Part shown: positions 41,621-50,456 of the stretch, piece by piece
Layout of the letters: each line of letters begins with the position of its first letter
Position numbering within the stretch: position 1 is the stretch's first letter
From: Anaplasma platys
GTDB taxonomy: Bacteria; Pseudomonadota; Alphaproteobacteria; Rickettsiales; Anaplasmataceae
Reading direction: 5' to 3'
Assembly (NCBI RefSeq): GCF_012790675.1
Contig: NZ_CP046391.1
Location: forward strand, 814,891 to 878,890
DNA: 64,000 bases
Translations under genes and position numbers: made by a program
Notes under the pieces: model-generated
The model's database searches: none
What the model was told of the DNA's origin: nothing
The model's input: only the letters and a program-made list of their open reading frames with translations

Positions 41621-42991
41621 ATGCCACAACACGTCGATCCTGATGTCCAGGATATTACCGACTCAACGCGCGCTCATCAATATTTCTGTACCTACCTAAC
41701 GGCCATGGGGCAAAAAGACGATATAGCAATAATGCATTTTAGCAAAGTAGACTTCGTGACAGCAATGCGCGGACAACTACCTCAAAGCGTCTTGAATGGA
41801 TCCGTAACGTTCCACGATTTGTTATCGTCCGATTTATCCTTAAACCGCTACTATAGCAAAGAGAAAATAAAAGGCATACTCCATAAAGCAACGGAAGAAC
41901 AACGTGAAGCGGCATTCCCAAGACAGCAGCTATGTAAATACATGGGGATCACCGAAGAGACATACAAGGAAATAGATGTCGATAACAAAAGAAGAGATTC
42001 TTTCGTACTGCTACAAACACTATTCAAGAACGCAAGCAGCAAGTGGAGGATATGGGGTAAAAACAAAGTACCTCATATGCTAATCATAGAGGAGCTAGTA
42101 AATACTTTAAACACAGAGTGCCTAGGTGAGTTCCTATATGATGCGGCCATTGTTGCCGTAGAACGTGATGCCAATGTGAAAGAAGTACCTTGGATAGACC
42201 GCAATACACTTCCGAAAGAAAAAAGACTTCTTGTATCGTGCACCGATCCTAACAGAATTACAGTACGCGCCGAATACACGCTATATCCATGGTCAGAAAC
42301 TCATTTGGGCATAAAGATGCGGGTTGAGTATGACGTTGCTGTGGTAGAAGACAGGCTTATATCTTATCAAGACGTCTACCCAACGATTTCATTTTCTACA
42401 ACGCACAAAGGACCCACAGATTGGAAACGCATAAGACCCTACACATTTGACATGGAAAATACGCTACCACATCCTGAAAAATACAAGGGATATTGGGGCT
42501 GTGGCCGGCAAGCCAGTGGTTACTTAATAATGATGGGAATGGAAGGAAAAACATTCACGGCGCAGTCAATGCTTTCCTCAACACCTCAGGAAGCGCAACT
42601 ACCAGAACCGGAGGCACAACAAACTGTTCCTGATGACAAAGGCTTGCTAAATGGAATGTGCGGGTTTTTCGCGAGAATAGCCAGCAGTTTCCGTAAGATT
42701 TTCCACGCCATAAAATTCGCGCTTTTTGGCCGTGAAACAAACCTGGAGACGGAGCAATCTGCTGAAGTCAGCTCCGCATTGGAAGACGCATCCAAGACAG
42801 ACGATTCCTCCACTCCAGATGAAGCCGATCTGACCCCTGAAACTACCACAAGCCCTCAAGAGCAACAAGTTCAACAGCATGCTCCTGTCGCTGAACCTGG
42901 TACCACGGAAGCCGTTGACCGCCCCTGTGTAACAGTGGCTGCTGCAAATGTGAGTAAAGTCGGGGGTTCTGATAGAGCTTCGACGAGATAA
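41621..42991 (+). CDS. HGE-14 family protein, candidate type IV effector (456 aa)
   Basis: One of the compact members. N-terminal helical half: LDGSVTFHDL-like NGSVTFHDLLSSDLSLN, then FPRQQLCKYMGITEETYKEI and RRDSFVLLQTLFKNASS. Core: PHMLIIEELVNTLNTECLG, FLYDAAIVAV, then beta strands with RITVRAEYTLYPW and YDVAVVEDRLISYQDV. The C-terminus has the amphipathic segment FFARIASSFRKIFHAIKFAL and a Glu/Thr/Pro-rich tail ending in ANVSKVGGSDRASTR. ATG at 41621 preferred over a TTG two codons earlier. It pairs most closely with the next gene (43711). No catalytic motif recognised. Confidence 0.8.
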   Translation: MPQHVDPDVQDITDSTRAHQYFCTYLTAMGQKDDIAIMHFSKVDFVTAMRGQLPQSVLNGSVTFHDLLSSDLSLNRYYSKEKIKGILHKATEEQREAAFPRQQLCKYMGITEETYKEIDVDNKRRDSFVLLQTLFKNASSKWRIWGKNKVPHMLIIEELVNTLNTECLGEFLYDAAIVAVERDANVKEVPWIDRNTLPKEKRLLVSCTDPNRITVRAEYTLYPWSETHLGIKMRVEYDVAVVEDRLISYQDVYPTISFSTTHKGPTDWKRIRPYTFDMENTLPHPEKYKGYWGCGRQASGYLIMMGMEGKTFTAQSMLSSTPQEAQLPEPEAQQTVPDDKGLLNGMCGFFARIASSFRKIFHAIKFALFGRETNLETEQSAEVSSALEDASKTDDSSTPDEADLTPETTTSPQEQQVQQHAPVAEPGTTEAVDRPCVTVAAANVSKVGGSDRASTR

Positions 42992-43710
42992 GCAACCTGC
43001 TCTGTGCATAGGCCTGTCCCTCTAAGAGCTTATAGAACTGGCCTACAGTGCAATTAGTTAGGTTGCGTTGACCTTGTATAACAAAGTCAAAGTACGGTTT
43101 TCTCAGGTGAAAATTTGACACATATAAATTGTGCAGAAGCGACAATCCTAGGTTCTGCTACGCATGCAACAGGCTGGCGCAATACAGGGAGCGAATTACG
43201 GCAACTGTAGAAGAATACTCTTGCTCTATTCTGAACATGAAATAAAGTGCAAGTCGGACTGCGTTGGGTAAAAGCATACAACCCTGCGAGTTGATCACTT
43301 GAGGATACTATCCACTATCTTTGTAGCTTTCCATAGCAGAATGCAGATAAAATTTCCGCCTGTAGCGCCACCTTGTGTTTATTTTCCCTCAACCCGGAAC
43401 TACTGAGCCAGTGAACATAGTGCTTCGTATTGAGATACTAACCTTCGTCTCCCCTCATTGGTGTTACTAAAAATATATTGATGTAGATAAATCAAAAATA
43501 CCGTACAGTGAGAGTACCTTTGATGCCACCTTTACGCGGGTTTATTAGAGGGTAAAGACAACTCTTGACCACAAGTTAAGGAAGGGGATTATGTACTGCT
43601 TTTAGTAGTCGTACCATCATATTAAAACTCATTATTGTGTTTTCCTAACCTATTGGACAGTTGAACCGCGTATTATCTGCAGTCTTTATCAAGTTATAGG
43701 AGGGAGGATT
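42992..43710. other. Gap between HGE-14 genes 3 and 4
   Basis: About 0.7 kb. The promoter-like element at 43565-43593 is the only feature; small minus-strand frames are antisense noise. Confidence 0.5.
43565..43593 (+). promoter_or_regulatory. Variant of the HGE-14 upstream cassette
   Basis: TTGACC with GATTAT/ATTATG 16-17 bases later. Unlike the other copies it lacks AGAATGAAACACT and the A/T-rich lead, and it is only 146 bp from the start at 43711, so this gene may be controlled differently. Confidence 0.4.
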
Positions 43711-45135
43711 TTGTCCACAACCAAACACAACACTACAGAAACAGATAAGGGACATACAGATCTCTCGAACACTCCTGAAGATTTTGGGACGTTCATGAGA
43801 AAAAGACTAAATGGAAAGGACATCTTTGGGGAACGTATTCAAAAAGTCGACTTCGTAGCATCCTTGCGTAACACACAGCAGGACGTGCTAGACGGCAGCG
43901 CAACACTCAATGATTTGCACACAACTAACCTATTCGTAAATCTCCGTTATGACGAAGAAGAAATACGAAAATTAAATAGCGCTACAGAAGAGAAAAAAGA
44001 AGCGTTGTTTCCAAGAAGGCAACTCTGTGAACATATGGGAATCACTGAAGAACAGTATAAGGCAATTGATGCGGGTGGTAGAAGGCGAGATGCTTTCGTC
44101 TTGCTCAAAACAATGTTCAAGAATGCAAGTCAGCATGAAAAGCAGAGCAATAAGAAAATACCTCACATGTTGCTTATTGAGGAATTGGTCAACACACTGA
44201 ATACCAAGTGTATCGGAAAATTCCTATATGATACGGCACAATCTGCTATAGGAGATGAAGTGAGCGCCACACAAGCAGCTTCCTGGCCACGATACGGAGC
44301 ACATCCTGATGAGAAAAGACTTTTTGTACGATGTATTGACCCGGACAAGATCACGGTACGCGCTGAATACTCATTGTACCCAAAACCACAACCCGACTTG
44401 GGCATAAAAGTGCGCATCGCGTATGATGTTGAAGTTTGCCAAGACAAATTTATCTCGTATCAGAACATTCACGCCGTTGTTGTCTTTCCTAGGACTCCTG
44501 CAGCAGCTGCAAACCCGGGGATGCCAGAGTGGGAAATAGTCAATACACGCAAAAAGGTTTTTGACGGCGTTTCTTCCCTCACCCAATACCCTGATCCCGC
44601 AATGGCAGGGTTTGTTCTTGACTACGATCTTCAAGGATGGGGTTTCGCTATGGATGCGATGCTGGTGGGAAAAACATTTACAGCACAATCGTTGCTATCA
44701 ACAACGCTTCAGGAAGTAAAACTACCAGAGAACCGCGCACCGAGGGCAAAAGACCTCACTAATGCCGCAAAAGTCTCACAGCCAAAAACCGAAAACATCT
44801 GCGAAATCGCGAGCAAATTTTTTATGCGGGTAACTAACGGTTTTTATAGGTTTTTCTCCTACATAAAGGACGTTCTCTTTAGCTGCAAATCGAGCAAAAC
44901 AAGAAGTACTTTCACGAAAAGTAGACAAACTAGCACGGAAAAGCTTCCTGCTGTCTCTACACTACGCGCAGTAGAACAGGTGTCTCCGCTGGACAGAGAG
45001 CTTGAAAAACCTAAGTTACCGCAGCGTGAAGAGAGTAGACCCACACCCAAGGTTTCTAAATTGTACGTGCAGTCGGCAACCGTGCCAATAAAAGACAATA
45101 CCTGCAACACCTTTTATAGAATACCTTCTCTGTAG
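43711..45135 (+). CDS. HGE-14 family protein with TTG start (474 aa)
   Basis: The reading frame begins with TTG preceded by GGAGGGAGGA at good spacing; no in-frame ATG lies nearby, and the product begins (M)STTKHNTTETDKG. Core: LDGSATLNDLHTTNLFVN, FPRRQLCEHMGITEEQYKAI, RRDAFVLLKTMFKNASQ, PHMLLIEELVNTLNTKCIG and YDVEVCQDKFISYQNIHAVV. The amphipathic segment ASKFFMRVTNGFYRFFSYIK precedes a basic/Ser-rich tail. The end (TVPIKDNTCNTFYRIPSL) departs from the usual final motif, being less basic. Most similar in the window to the 456-aa neighbour, suggesting tandem duplication. Confidence 0.8.
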   Translation: MSTTKHNTTETDKGHTDLSNTPEDFGTFMRKRLNGKDIFGERIQKVDFVASLRNTQQDVLDGSATLNDLHTTNLFVNLRYDEEEIRKLNSATEEKKEALFPRRQLCEHMGITEEQYKAIDAGGRRRDAFVLLKTMFKNASQHEKQSNKKIPHMLLIEELVNTLNTKCIGKFLYDTAQSAIGDEVSATQAASWPRYGAHPDEKRLFVRCIDPDKITVRAEYSLYPKPQPDLGIKVRIAYDVEVCQDKFISYQNIHAVVVFPRTPAAAANPGMPEWEIVNTRKKVFDGVSSLTQYPDPAMAGFVLDYDLQGWGFAMDAMLVGKTFTAQSLLSTTLQEVKLPENRAPRAKDLTNAAKVSQPKTENICEIASKFFMRVTNGFYRFFSYIKDVLFSCKSSKTRSTFTKSRQTSTEKLPAVSTLRAVEQVSPLDRELEKPKLPQREESRPTPKVSKLYVQSATVPIKDNTCNTFYRIPSL

Positions 45136-45263
45136 AAGAACAAAAGTCAGATAAAATTATACCGAGCCGTCCATGTAAGCAATGAGCAAGCTCGGGTATG
45201 CAAAACTAATCTTGCCTTGGTGCTTCTCGGTCAACAACACCATCAACCGATAGTGATAGATTG

Positions 45264-45318
45264 CTGGCAACTGTGACTGGCAATACTAGGCGCCATATGG
45301 CATATTCATATGCCTGCA
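45264..45318 (-). repeat. 55-bp dispersed inverted repeat, copy 2
   Basis: Exact reverse complement of 23564-23618. It lies about 110 bp upstream of the cassette at 45426. Confidence 0.93.
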
Positions 45319-45425
45319 ATGGTCACAAAATATATTTCTCAAGATTTCCATGAAACATATAGTGCCTTAATTCCCTTTCAAGCGCGCTTTTTTGCCATAG
45401 GTTAACGCAAATATTAACTCAATTC

Positions 45426-45454
45426 TTGACTACAAAGTTGTAGAATGAAACACT
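45426..45454 (+). promoter_or_regulatory. Shared HGE-14 upstream cassette, copy 3
   Basis: TTGACT, 17 bases with AGAATGA, then AACACT; lead AATATTAACTCAATTC. 231 bp before the ATG at 45685. Confidence 0.75.
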
Positions 45455-45684
45455 AAGTTTTTAACTAATATAATATTGACTTTAACTATTAGCGTTGGTA
45501 CTTTCGCACGCCTGCCTCCCCGTATGAGCCAAATCATCTGCCTAGCAGGCTTTGTGTGAACTTCCTATTGGATAGCAACCCGCTTTAAAGACCAAGAGTC
45601 CCGTTCCTACATCACAACGTAATAACGCAGAAGTGCGCTTTCGAAAAAAATATTGGAGCTCGGCAATGTTGGAGGAAAAAACAT

Positions 45685-47190
45685 ATGACGTCAGAAAATA
45701 CTACAGACACAAATCCCGTTAACACAAAATCTCGGATAAGAACAATTTTTGAAGGCATATTCGAGTCTTCGAAAACAAAAAACCTCTATAGCTCTCTTCC
45801 TTCTATCTCGCAAATTCGTGCGCCAACTTTGCAAGCGTTTTGGGACAGAATGCGCAGTATAGACGCTGTGGACGCTATACGTAGCACACACATAAGAAAT
45901 GTGCGCTCGGGTAGAGATACATTCAATGATATATTCAGAGTAAATTTTGCCTTAAATGACAGAAAAGCACCATTAATAGCAGGCGGGGTCCACGGGCTTC
46001 TCGCAACCGTGCCAGAAGCTGAACGTGAAAGCAAATTCCCGCGACAACAGTTATGCGAGTATATGGGAATCACGGAGGATCAATACAAAGAAATAGATTC
46101 TAATGGCTATAGAAGAGATGTTTTCTACGTATTTCTTTCGCTGTTTGAGGATGCTAAGAGTAGTGACACTGGTGGAAATTTGCACACACCACACATGCTG
46201 CTTATCGAAGAATTAGTCACTACACTCAATGCAGGATGCGTCTGCGGGTTCCCATATGGTGAAATAGCAGAGGTAACCAAAGACTCAATAATCAACATGA
46301 ACGTGCAAGAGGAGCCAAACGGAAGCCGGGCAGCGTCATACAAAGCCACGGTAACCTGCACTGAACCAAACAGAATATCAGTTGCTGCTACTTTACGAAC
46401 ATCCGCATGGCTGTCGTTGGGAGTAGAAACGCATCTTTCCTACGACATTACCCTAAATGACGACAAAACTATTTCATACCAAAACGTACACACAACGGCC
46501 GCTTTTCAAGGCATAGACAGGATGCGATCACATGCCCTGTTTGAGGATCACCTTAAAAATCCTTCAAGCAGCTATAGCCTCCAACAGGATCCTCCACAAA
46601 TTTATCCCGTAAGACAAGGTCTTATTCTGGCAACTCCGTTGAAAGGTAAAACCTTCACTGTGGCGTCTATGCTTTCGAGCTCTCCACAAACAGTAACACC
46701 TCCCGAGACTGATATATCTTCTCAACCTGAAGCTCAGGAAGCCCGAGAATCCGGAGCAAATACTGCTCTCCCCACATCTTCACAAGAACCCGACACAAGC
46801 AGCGCTCCTGAGGAAAGTCAACGTAGTAGCGAGCAACAGGCTAATAGCAGCACTATTTGGGAAAGAATACACAACTTCTGCATCGCAATCTTTCGCTATA
46901 TAAAAGGACTTTTCAGCTCGACCAAAGTCTCCACAAGTGCTAATGCCGCTGAGGAAGTGCATGAAAAACTGGTTACTTTTTCCGATCGGAGGACATCTTC
47001 AGCACCGGGAATCTCTGCATTAAGACACTCTGCCGCAGAGAGAAGCGCTCAAGGACCTCAGCAGCAACCCAACCAACAGCGCACGACTACTGACTTAGCC
47101 ACCGGCACTGATGGGCTTCCTGGCAGTCAGGTATCCTCAGTTCACGTACGTGCAGCCGCGCAGGGCTCTTCTAGATCGCATGAGCGCTAA
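45685..47190 (+). CDS. HGE-14 family protein, candidate type IV effector (501 aa)
   Basis: The ATG at 45685 follows GGAGGAAAAAACAT, a clear ribosome site. Core elements: GRDTFNDIFRVNFALNDRK, FPRQQLCEYMGITEDQYKEI, RRDVFYVFLSLFEDAKSS, PHMLLIEELVTTLNAGC and YDITLNDDKTISYQNVHTT. The C-terminal part has a Gln/Ser/Pro-rich linker, the amphipathic segment IWERIHNFCIAIFRYIKGLF (about residues 391-410), a Gln-rich tail and final SSVHVRAAAQGSSRSHER, a basic end of the kind seen in type IV secretion substrates. It is the closest intact relative of the frameshifted gene at 36679. No enzymatic signature. Confidence 0.8.
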   Translation: MTSENTTDTNPVNTKSRIRTIFEGIFESSKTKNLYSSLPSISQIRAPTLQAFWDRMRSIDAVDAIRSTHIRNVRSGRDTFNDIFRVNFALNDRKAPLIAGGVHGLLATVPEAERESKFPRQQLCEYMGITEDQYKEIDSNGYRRDVFYVFLSLFEDAKSSDTGGNLHTPHMLLIEELVTTLNAGCVCGFPYGEIAEVTKDSIINMNVQEEPNGSRAASYKATVTCTEPNRISVAATLRTSAWLSLGVETHLSYDITLNDDKTISYQNVHTTAAFQGIDRMRSHALFEDHLKNPSSSYSLQQDPPQIYPVRQGLILATPLKGKTFTVASMLSSSPQTVTPPETDISSQPEAQEARESGANTALPTSSQEPDTSSAPEESQRSSEQQANSSTIWERIHNFCIAIFRYIKGLFSSTKVSTSANAAEEVHEKLVTFSDRRTSSAPGISALRHSAAERSAQGPQQQPNQQRTTTDLATGTDGLPGSQVSSVHVRAAAQGSSRSHER

Positions 47191-47314
47191 CATAAACTGC
47201 AACGCCCCAGCCAGCCGCAAGACTACTTCTTCAGTTATAGGTCCGCACACCGGATATACAGAAATAAGCCACATAGGTGAAGAATCATGCCCATTCCACA
47301 AACAGCTGCATACC

Positions 47315-47348
47315 AGGGGCAAATTTCCTCACCTGGGCTTTTGCCCCT
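47315..47348 (+). terminator. Hairpin after the 501-aa gene
   Basis: AGGGGCAAA and TTTGCCCCT form a perfect 9-bp stem with a 16-base loop, 124 bp after the stop. No T-run. Confidence 0.4.
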
Positions 47349-47547
47349 CGTATATACGTATGAGTTTGTTTTATGAGACAAAGATCCATGGAGCATTTAT
47401 GCCTCATACCATTACTATGCTCTGCTTTAAAGACTTCCCCAGTACTGACAGACTTATTTGCAACTAAAAGATTCACAACCTACTAGTTGTTTAAACTTCC
47501 TGCCAAATATATTCCTGCACAAATTAATAAAAATATTAACTCAATTA

Positions 47548-47576
47548 TTGACTAGCATGTTTAAGAATGAAACACT
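47548..47576 (+). promoter_or_regulatory. Shared HGE-14 upstream cassette, copy 4
   Basis: TTGACT, 17 bases with AGAATGA, then AACACT; lead AATATTAACTCAATTA. 224 bp before the ATG at 47800, 164 bp before the alternative ATG at 47740. Confidence 0.75.
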
Positions 47577-47799
47577 CAGCCCGATAACGGAGAATGCATG
47601 ATGCCCTCTAGCGTTTGTGTTTTTCGAGTACACGTACTAGGCTCTAGTTTACTTGTGCACCCTGGTAACTGTCAGGAATTAATCGTTAGTTTCTTGAAAA
47701 AGACAAAAGTGATCTGGAGCTGCGCTCTCCTTTGAGAGCATGAGGGTAATTTGCGAGTACTTTCACTCTACTACGCTACCAACAGATACAGAGAAGATC

Positions 47800-49641
47800 A
47801 TGATAAAAAGAAAAACAACATTTGATACACAAAAACCCACTGAAAAGCCTGGATACACAGTAGGATATAGAGAAGCGCCCCCAAGCTCTTCCGCAGCTAT
47901 CGAGCAGCAACGCCTCGGCGCACTTAGAAACTTTTGGGCAGTAATGCGTAACGTTCGTATAATGGACGATGTGCGTCGCGCACGTAGTCAAGATGCCTTG
48001 AGTGGTAAAACAACATTCGACGATTTGTCCATACCAGGAATATTTCTAAACGGGGTTCCGGTATCGGGAGACGTGATACAGTCGGCACAAGCCCCAGCTC
48101 TTGCTAACGCATTGCCAGAAAACGCAAAACAACTTCATGAGGAACACCTGTGGGAAATCTGTAACCAAACTGGCATCACAGAGCAACAGTATGATGAAAT
48201 AGATGTTGAGCATAAAAGGAGGGATCTATACTCAAGGTTTCATGCCATTTTTACCGACAAAATGCTGAGTGATTGTTGGGCTAATGGCGTTCCAGAACCG
48301 CTATTGCTCGAGGAGTTGATCACAACTCTTAACCGGAATTGCATTGCAAATTCCCCATTTATTTATGCGGCATTCGCGACATGGGAAGGTTCTGCAAGTA
48401 CAGTTGATGCGGCACCTAATGCCATAGGAAAAAGCAACATTTCGGTAAGGTGTGTCACGCCTCACAGAGTTAAGGTGGAAATATCGCTCAAACAACAACA
48501 TCTAACTGGTGTTGCGGAAGGACAAGTGGGGTATACGCTCGAGACAAAAGCAGTAAGTCCTGGGAAAAAGGTTATCTCATATCAGAATATGCACACAACC
48601 ATTATATTTATGGGTACTGATGCAGACCTTTCCGCTAAAACACTCGAAGAATTCCGCCGCGATCCTAACAATAGCTACCACCTTTCGGGTAATCCACCAA
48701 ACGTTTATCCTGGAAAAGAAGGACTGGTATTTCGAGCTGACATTGCAGGATTCTATCTTGACATCAAATCTATGCTATCTACAGACCCTGTTATGGAATT
48801 CGTACCGTTACCGAGTGCTATAAAGCCACAAACCGCAGTTACAAGGACACATAACAGAACACCTTCAACCCTTAGCACAATACCTGGCTCAATGTTTGCA
48901 TCAGACACCGGGTCGGTGAGGCCGAAAACTAACACACAAATCCCACAAAAAACCTCTTTCTTGGGCCATGACGATCGCGAAGCTAGTGCCAGTAGCGGCC
49001 CGTGCTCTATTAGGGAAACGCATGAAACAGTGGTCCTCACCTCAGCGGGAAGAAACACCAGGAGCAATTCGCAAGAACAGTCCACTGCTCTTCAATCCAC
49101 CAACGCAAATCCTACTGCTCGTGCAACACACGATTCACTAAACGGAAACACGAGACGTAACCAACAAAAACATAACAATGTGACTCCTGTCACCAATGCA
49201 AATTATGCTGATCATAGTGCAACGGGGCAAAGTAGCGGCAATGTGGCTGATGCAATGGAAAGTGATATAAGAAGTCACGAGGACTCCTGCTCTATATGGA
49301 ATACAATACGCGAATTCTTTACTCAGGTCGGTCGCGTAGTGCAGCAACTCCTTGTCGCACTAAGAAATCTACTGTTTGGGTGTTGCATAAACGGGAAGGG
49401 AAACCTTTCTCAATCACCTGGATCTAACACTTCGTCAGACAATGACTTGGCACAGTCGGATTCAGCGCAACAACGTTCTCCCACCGGTGTTCAGGAATTT
49501 CCTGATCGGCAACGCGCAGCTCCTGAAAGGAAGAGCGTGCACACCACAGCATCCCCGAGTAGTAACGCATTATCTGTGAACATAAGTCCCGCTGTTAGCT
49601 CCAGTAATGCCCAGGATCATAGCTCCGTAAGTGCACACTAA
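47800..49641 (+). CDS. HGE-14 family protein, candidate type IV effector (613 aa)
   Basis: I prefer the ATG at 47800 (MIKRKTTFDTQK), as the distance to the cassette then matches the paralogues; the frame is open to an ATG at 47740. Core: SGKTTFDDLSIPGIFLNG, ICNQTGITEQQYDEIDVEHK, EPLLLEELITTLNRNC, then VKVEISLKQQHLTG and KVISYQNMHTTII. A long Ser/Thr/Asn-rich linker precedes the segment IWNTIREFFTQVGRVVQQLL with CC, and the end is LSVNISPAVSSSNAQDHSS. Bases 48357-49001 (about residues 187-401) are duplicated exactly at 61434-62078, which makes this paralogue the parent of that fragment. No known enzymatic motif. Confidence 0.8.
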   Translation: MIKRKTTFDTQKPTEKPGYTVGYREAPPSSSAAIEQQRLGALRNFWAVMRNVRIMDDVRRARSQDALSGKTTFDDLSIPGIFLNGVPVSGDVIQSAQAPALANALPENAKQLHEEHLWEICNQTGITEQQYDEIDVEHKRRDLYSRFHAIFTDKMLSDCWANGVPEPLLLEELITTLNRNCIANSPFIYAAFATWEGSASTVDAAPNAIGKSNISVRCVTPHRVKVEISLKQQHLTGVAEGQVGYTLETKAVSPGKKVISYQNMHTTIIFMGTDADLSAKTLEEFRRDPNNSYHLSGNPPNVYPGKEGLVFRADIAGFYLDIKSMLSTDPVMEFVPLPSAIKPQTAVTRTHNRTPSTLSTIPGSMFASDTGSVRPKTNTQIPQKTSFLGHDDREASASSGPCSIRETHETVVLTSAGRNTRSNSQEQSTALQSTNANPTARATHDSLNGNTRRNQQKHNNVTPVTNANYADHSATGQSSGNVADAMESDIRSHEDSCSIWNTIREFFTQVGRVVQQLLVALRNLLFGCCINGKGNLSQSPGSNTSSDNDLAQSDSAQQRSPTGVQEFPDRQRAAPERKSVHTTASPSSNALSVNISPAVSSSNAQDHSSVSAH

Positions 49642-49675
49642 ACCAGCAAAGCGTCACCATCACCTACTCATAATT

Positions 49676-49713
49676 GCCCTGTGCTTATAGTTATCTCTAA
49701 TCGGGTACAGGGC
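49676..49713 (+). terminator. Hairpin after the 613-aa gene
   Basis: GCCCTGTGC pairs with GTACAGGGC (one G-T), 9 bp, with a 20-base loop, 35 bp after the stop. No T-run. Confidence 0.4.
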
Positions 49714-50174
49714 CTGCAAAACCCCCACAAAAGCGATTACCTCCAAGCCGCTAAAACTAACACCTGCTTATAAGTTCAACACAAAAACAGAAGAAACCCC
49801 CGAGGCCAGCACCTATATTGTATGAGAAGAATTACTTCAAGTGAAACACCTTAAGGTTATATCCCGGAGCACGTAACCACAAAACATATATAAACCGGGA
49901 GCCCAAAGTGTAGTCCTAGTAGTACAGACCCCATTTAACCTTGAATAAATCTAGGTTCCACTCCAGCTACACAGTTATACCAAAACTATGCACGTAGCCA
50001 AAAATTAGCTCACGTAACTAAAAGGCGCATAGATTGAGTTTAGCGAGTCACCCAGTATAGGGCTCATAGACAACATGACTCACATATAAGCAACGATGTG
50101 TATATAAAACTGCTGCTAACGCTCCTTAAAGATTTGTTTTATTATATAAATTAATGAAAATATTTACTCATTTC

Positions 50175-50203
50175 TTGACTACTGTGCTAAAGAGTGAAAC
50201 ACT
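50175..50203 (+). promoter_or_regulatory. Shared HGE-14 upstream cassette, copy 5
   Basis: TTGACT, 17 bases with AGAGTGA, then AACACT; lead AATATTTACTCATTTC. 254 bp before the ATG at 50457. Confidence 0.75.
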
Positions 50204-50456
50204 GGCTTAACTAATAGAAAATGCGCAGCGGTCGCTTGTGTTGTCGCTTTCAAATACCCGATTAAAGTGTACGCGTTCATCTATATAACCCGGCAAGTAT
50301 TAAATTGTTAATGCCTAGTTTTAAGATGAGTTGGAATTTGCTTCAAAGAACATATCGTCGCGTTTTTCCATCCGTGCGGCAAGTGAATTACCTGCTATGC
50401 ATATTCTCAATAGTTATCCGAAAGATCTTATGTTATGGATGAAGAGAATTTTAACT

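Larger units (their letters stand above)
45136..45684. other. Gap between HGE-14 genes 4 and 5
   Basis: About 0.55 kb with the second arm of the 55-bp inverted repeat (45264-45318) and the promoter cassette (45426-45454). Confidence 0.5.
47191..47799. other. Gap between HGE-14 genes 5 and 6
   Basis: About 0.6 kb, holding the hairpin at 47315-47348 and the promoter cassette at 47548-47576. Confidence 0.5.
49642..50456. other. Gap between HGE-14 genes 6 and 7
   Basis: About 0.8 kb, holding a hairpin at 49676-49713 and the promoter cassette at 50175-50203. No other gene. Confidence 0.5.
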
